Positions 61,738-64,000 of a stretch of DNA of 64,000 nt are shown piece after piece (the first letter of the stretch is position 1; each line of letters opens with the position of its first letter). This DNA comes from CAVSKL01 sp963728475 [NCBI: Candidatus Eiseniibacteriota bacterium]. GTDB lineage: Bacteria > Eisenbacteria > RBG-16-71-46 > JABDJR01. The position numbers and the translations under genes are program-made. The stretch is taken from contig CAVSKL010000001.1 in assembly GCA_963728475.1 (NCBI GenBank), positions 434,001 to 498,000 on the forward strand. The letters run 5' to 3'. Below the pieces are notes generated by a model that searched no databases, was not told where the DNA came from, and saw nothing but the letters and a program-made list of their open reading frames with translations.

Positions 61738-62559
61738 GTGCCGGGCGAGCCGCGCCGCCGGCGTCTCTCCGAGATCGCCCGGAACCGCGGTCCCCGGATC
61801 GCGGCGGCCGCGGGGACGGACGCGCGGGAGCGCAAGACCAAGCGCGGCCGCGCGACCCTGGAGGACCTGGTGCCGGGAGAGGAGACGGCCACCTCGCGGG
61901 GCCGGCACTGGCGGCACCGGAGCCCCGTCTCCGACCCGTTCGATCTGGAACGGCTGGCCCGGGCGGTGACCCGGCTCCCGGAGCTGGAAGGGGCCGGGCC
62001 GGGCCGCGGGCGGCTGGGTAGGATGCTCTTTCTCGACCTGGAGACCTGCGGCTTCTCCGGAAACCCCCTCTTCCTCGCCGGGCTCCTGCGGGTGGGTGGC
62101 GGGAAAATCGAGGTAACCCAACATTTCGCAAGGGATTACACCGAGGAATCATCGGTGGTGGAAGCCGCCCTCGAGGCGCTGGAAGACCGGCCTCTCCTGG
62201 TCACGTTCAACGGAAAGAGCTACGACCTTCCCTTCCTCCGGGACCGCGCGGTCCGGTACGGGCTCCCCCCGGTGGAACCCGCCGGCCACCTGGATCTTCT
62301 GCATGCTGCGCGGCGTCGGTGGAAGGACATCCTCCCCGACTGCCGGCTCCAGACCCTGGAGGCCCGGCTCACCGGGCGGCGGCGGGTGGCCGACGTTCCC
62401 GGGAGCCAGGTGCCTGAGCGGTACCACGCCTTCGTCCGGGGTGGGCCGGCGATGGAAATGGTGCCGGTGCTTCGTCACAACCTTCTCGATCTGGTCACCC
62501 TGGTGGCCATTCTCGGGGCTCTTACGGACGGGCTGCCGGAGCGGGGTCAACCGGGTTAA
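61738..62559 (+). CDS. mrfB: MrfB-type 3'-5' exonuclease
   Basis: 273 residues from GTG 61738, three bases after MrfA. DEDD-type ribonuclease-H-like exonuclease: MLFLDLETCGFSGNPLFLAG (first Asp-Glu), PLLVTFNGKSYDLPFLRDRAV (Asp), HLDLLHAARRRW, DCRLQTLEARLTG and HNLLDLVTLVAILG (final Asp and supporting residues). The N-terminal 90 residues are Arg-rich and unstructured-looking. In Bacillus the MrfAB pair removes mitomycin-type adducts; MrfB is the nuclease. Confidence 0.88.
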   Translation: MPGEPRRRRLSEIARNRGPRIAAAAGTDARERKTKRGRATLEDLVPGEETATSRGRHWRHRSPVSDPFDLERLARAVTRLPELEGAGPGRGRLGRMLFLDLETCGFSGNPLFLAGLLRVGGGKIEVTQHFARDYTEESSVVEAALEALEDRPLLVTFNGKSYDLPFLRDRAVRYGLPPVEPAGHLDLLHAARRRWKDILPDCRLQTLEARLTGRRRVADVPGSQVPERYHAFVRGGPAMEMVPVLRHNLLDLVTLVAILGALTDGLPERGQPG

Positions 62560-62586
62560 ATCTCGGGGCCGCAAGTTGTTTCAGTC

Positions 62587-62616
62587 TTGACACGCCGTGA
62601 ACGCCACGGCTACGGT
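62587..62616 (+). promoter_or_regulatory. Sigma-70 promoter for the secreted protein gene
   Basis: TTGACA (62587-62592), 18 bases, TACGGT (62611-62616). The -35 is perfect. Start would be near 62624, giving a leader of about 90 bases before the ATG at 62714. Confidence 0.45.
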
Positions 62617-62713
62617 CAATCCATCACAGCCACCGGTCTCTCGCTGGTCGCCGTGTTCACTGTGGCGCGATCCCCAACGCTCTGCGCCCCTGCTTTGAGG
62701 AGGAGGGTTCTCC

Positions 62714-63535
62714 ATGAGACGTGTTCTACTCGTAGGTTTCACCGCGGTGGCGGTCTTCGCCACGACATCGCCGGCTTCGGCCAAGCTCCAGTCCCAGCGG
62801 CACGCGAAGATTGGGCTCCAGGCCAAGTCGCACACCGTCAAGTCGTCCACCCTGTGCACCACCTGGTCCCCCGAGGCCATCGGCACCTTCCCGCAGTCCT
62901 ACAATACGGCCTCCCCGACCGGCCTGGCCCAGGACGTGTACCTGATGGTCATGCAGGCGCCCGACACCACGCTCGCTATCGCGGCGTTGTCCTGCGGCAT
63001 CGTGTACAACAACAACTCCAGCAACTCGAGGTACTGCGGCTCTCCCGGCCAGGTGCCGCCCGCCTCGGACGCTTACGGGGTGGACGTCTTCGGGTGGACG
63101 CTGTGCACCACCGGTCTCGAATTCACCAACGGGTGCGACCTGAACAACGCCAACACCGAGTGGCCGGAATCGGGCGGCGGCAACCGGATCACCTGGTACG
63201 CGGTCCCCGGCCAGTGCGGTGAGAACGTCATCCAGGGTAAGATCACTGTGTCCGCCGGCGCGTTCTACCTGTACGCCTACGACCAGGACTTCTTCGCCAT
63301 CAGCCCCAACAACAACCTGTTGTCGGGCCCGGGCGAGTTCCAGGTCGCCGACTGCACCGCCGCGATCACCGACCTTTCCTGGCCGAAGAGCGCCGGTTAC
63401 GTCTGGTTCTCGCCGGGCGCAACCATCCAGGGGTGCAACCCCGCGACCGCGCCCACCGACACCCTGGACGGCTCGTGCGACACCGTCCCGGTGAAGAACG
63501 TCGCGACCTGGGGCAAGATCAAGCAGATGTATTGA
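62714..63535 (+). CDS. Secreted Cys-containing hypothetical protein
   Basis: 273 residues from ATG 62714 (AGGAGGAGGG upstream). Signal peptide VLLVGFTAVAVFATTSPASA. The mature part has nine Cys (STLCTTW, LSCGIV, RYCGSP, TLCTTG, NGCDLN, GQCGEN, ADCTAA, QGCNPA, GSCDTV) and many Asn/Tyr/Trp, suggesting a disulfide-stabilised beta protein. No family recognised. It lacks the FlgD-type ending of the other secreted proteins. The strong promoter and ribosome binding site suggest high expression. Confidence 0.7.
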   Translation: MRRVLLVGFTAVAVFATTSPASAKLQSQRHAKIGLQAKSHTVKSSTLCTTWSPEAIGTFPQSYNTASPTGLAQDVYLMVMQAPDTTLAIAALSCGIVYNNNSSNSRYCGSPGQVPPASDAYGVDVFGWTLCTTGLEFTNGCDLNNANTEWPESGGGNRITWYAVPGQCGENVIQGKITVSAGAFYLYAYDQDFFAISPNNNLLSGPGEFQVADCTAAITDLSWPKSAGYVWFSPGATIQGCNPATAPTDTLDGSCDTVPVKNVATWGKIKQMY

Positions 63536-63550
63536 GCGTCGTAGCGAGAG

Positions 63551-64000
63551 ATGAGGGCCCCGGTGGGCCGCAGTAAGCGCTCAGGGACATCGACCCAGTC
63601 GGTACATGGAGGGCGGGACCGCTCGGCCACAAGCGGTCTCGCCCTTCCTCTTTTTCCGGCCTCGGTCTATGCCTTCGACTCCCTGAAGGACGAGATCGCC
63701 GCCTTCACCGGCGAGAAGCCCGCTTTCATCTACTCCCGTTACGGCCATCCCACCGGTCGCGCGGTGGAGGAGCGCCTTGCCGCGCTGGACCGGACTCCGG
63801 ATTCCGTCCTCTGCGCGAGCGGGATGGCGGCGCTCTCGCTCACCGCGCTCGCCCTGTGCCGGGAGGGCGACCACCTCCTCGCCTCGGCCGAACTCTACGG
63901 GGGCACGGTGGAACTCCTCCGGACGGTGCTCCCGGCGGCGGGAGTGGAGGTGGAGTTCGTCCCGCTGGCGGACCTGGGAACCCTGGGATCGCGGGTCCGG
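63551..64000 (+). CDS. Cys/Met-metabolism PLP enzyme (cystathionine gamma-synthase-like), 3' truncated
   Basis: ATG 63551 opens a frame that runs to the window end without a stop, so only the N-terminal 150 residues are seen. STQSVHGGRDRS near the start, LPLFPASVYAFDSLKDEIAAF, FIYSRYGHPTGRAVEERLAALD (PLP-phosphate contact Tyr-Arg), VLCASGMAALSLTALAL and LLASAELYGGTVELL fit cystathionine gamma-synthase, gamma-lyase or O-acetylhomoserine sulfhydrylase. The PLP lysine lies beyond the window. The first 20 residues are less certain as the ribosome binding site is weak (GCGAGAG). It follows the secreted gene by 15 bases. Confidence 0.82.
   Translation, partial: MRAPVGRSKRSGTSTQSVHGGRDRSATSGLALPLFPASVYAFDSLKDEIAAFTGEKPAFIYSRYGHPTGRAVEERLAALDRTPDSVLCASGMAALSLTALALCREGDHLLASAELYGGTVELLRTVLPAAGVEVEFVPLADLGTLGSRVR

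Overview
The window is high-GC bacterial chromosomal DNA, densely coding, with many ATGA start/stop overlaps. I see no rRNA, tRNA, CRISPR array or phage genes. Four secreted proteins (112..2349, 31396..32310, 33098..36232, 36424..37662) end in the same PNPF/PNPL FlgD-type Ig module (VxLDVFDVxGRRV...W(D/N)GRD..G...GxYxxR), and there is a DUF5916 outer-membrane-type protein. Together with the GC content this suggests an uncultured member of the Fibrobacterota-Chlorobi-Bacteroidota side of the tree, such as Candidatus Eisenbacteria. That placement is inference.

Layout. 0.1-8.7 kb: secreted FlgD-module protein, DUF5916 protein, class I fumarase, secreted YCII-like protein and a pseudo-receiver/DUF3052 protein. 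8.65-10.99 kb: a repeat zone built on the palindrome GGACCCGGGTCC and split by an IS630-family element whose empty site can be reconstructed exactly. 10.97-22.2 kb: a minus-strand catabolic block with two molybdenum hydroxylases (a three-subunit set and a fused XdhD-like protein), a frameshifted FAD subunit, an SsnA-like amidohydrolase, two unusual fold-type II PLP enzymes and a hotdog thioesterase. 22.6-31.2 kb: signalling, with an HD-GYP/PP2C fusion, a UPF0251 and NifX-like pair, and an operon of FHA protein, HEAT-repeat Ser/Thr kinase and two PilT-type ATPases. 31.4-39 kb: secreted and cell-surface proteins (GH13 amylase, phosphatase, M15-like peptidase). 39.1-41.2 kb: a membrane kinase-like protein without its phospho-acceptor His, followed by a very small gene with a sigma-54 promoter, a 30-residue product with three GQWEW repeats, and a terminator. 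41.2-50 kb: hypothetical protein, zinc ribbon, TPR protein, adenosine deaminase, a second CCCGGG-palindrome cluster, BsuPI-like protein, DUF72 protein and DNA polymerase IV. 50-64 kb: PabB/PabC-like pair, a phosphodiesterase/TPR protein, an inactive-looking rhodanese lipoprotein, a porin beside a PhoR/PhoB pair, MrfA/MrfB repair proteins, a secreted Cys-containing protein and the start of a Cys/Met-metabolism PLP enzyme cut by the window end.

How genes work together. The molybdenum hydroxylase block resembles the E. coli ssnA/ygfM/xdhD set and probably degrades a purine-like or other N-heterocyclic compound. The FHA/kinase/PilT operon points to phosphorylation control of type IV pilus retraction. 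Porin plus PhoRB suggests phosphate-regulated uptake. The strongest candidate for something undescribed is the sigma-54-driven Trp-rich micropeptide at 40.78-41.01 kb. Next come the two palindrome clusters and several unusual domain fusions.
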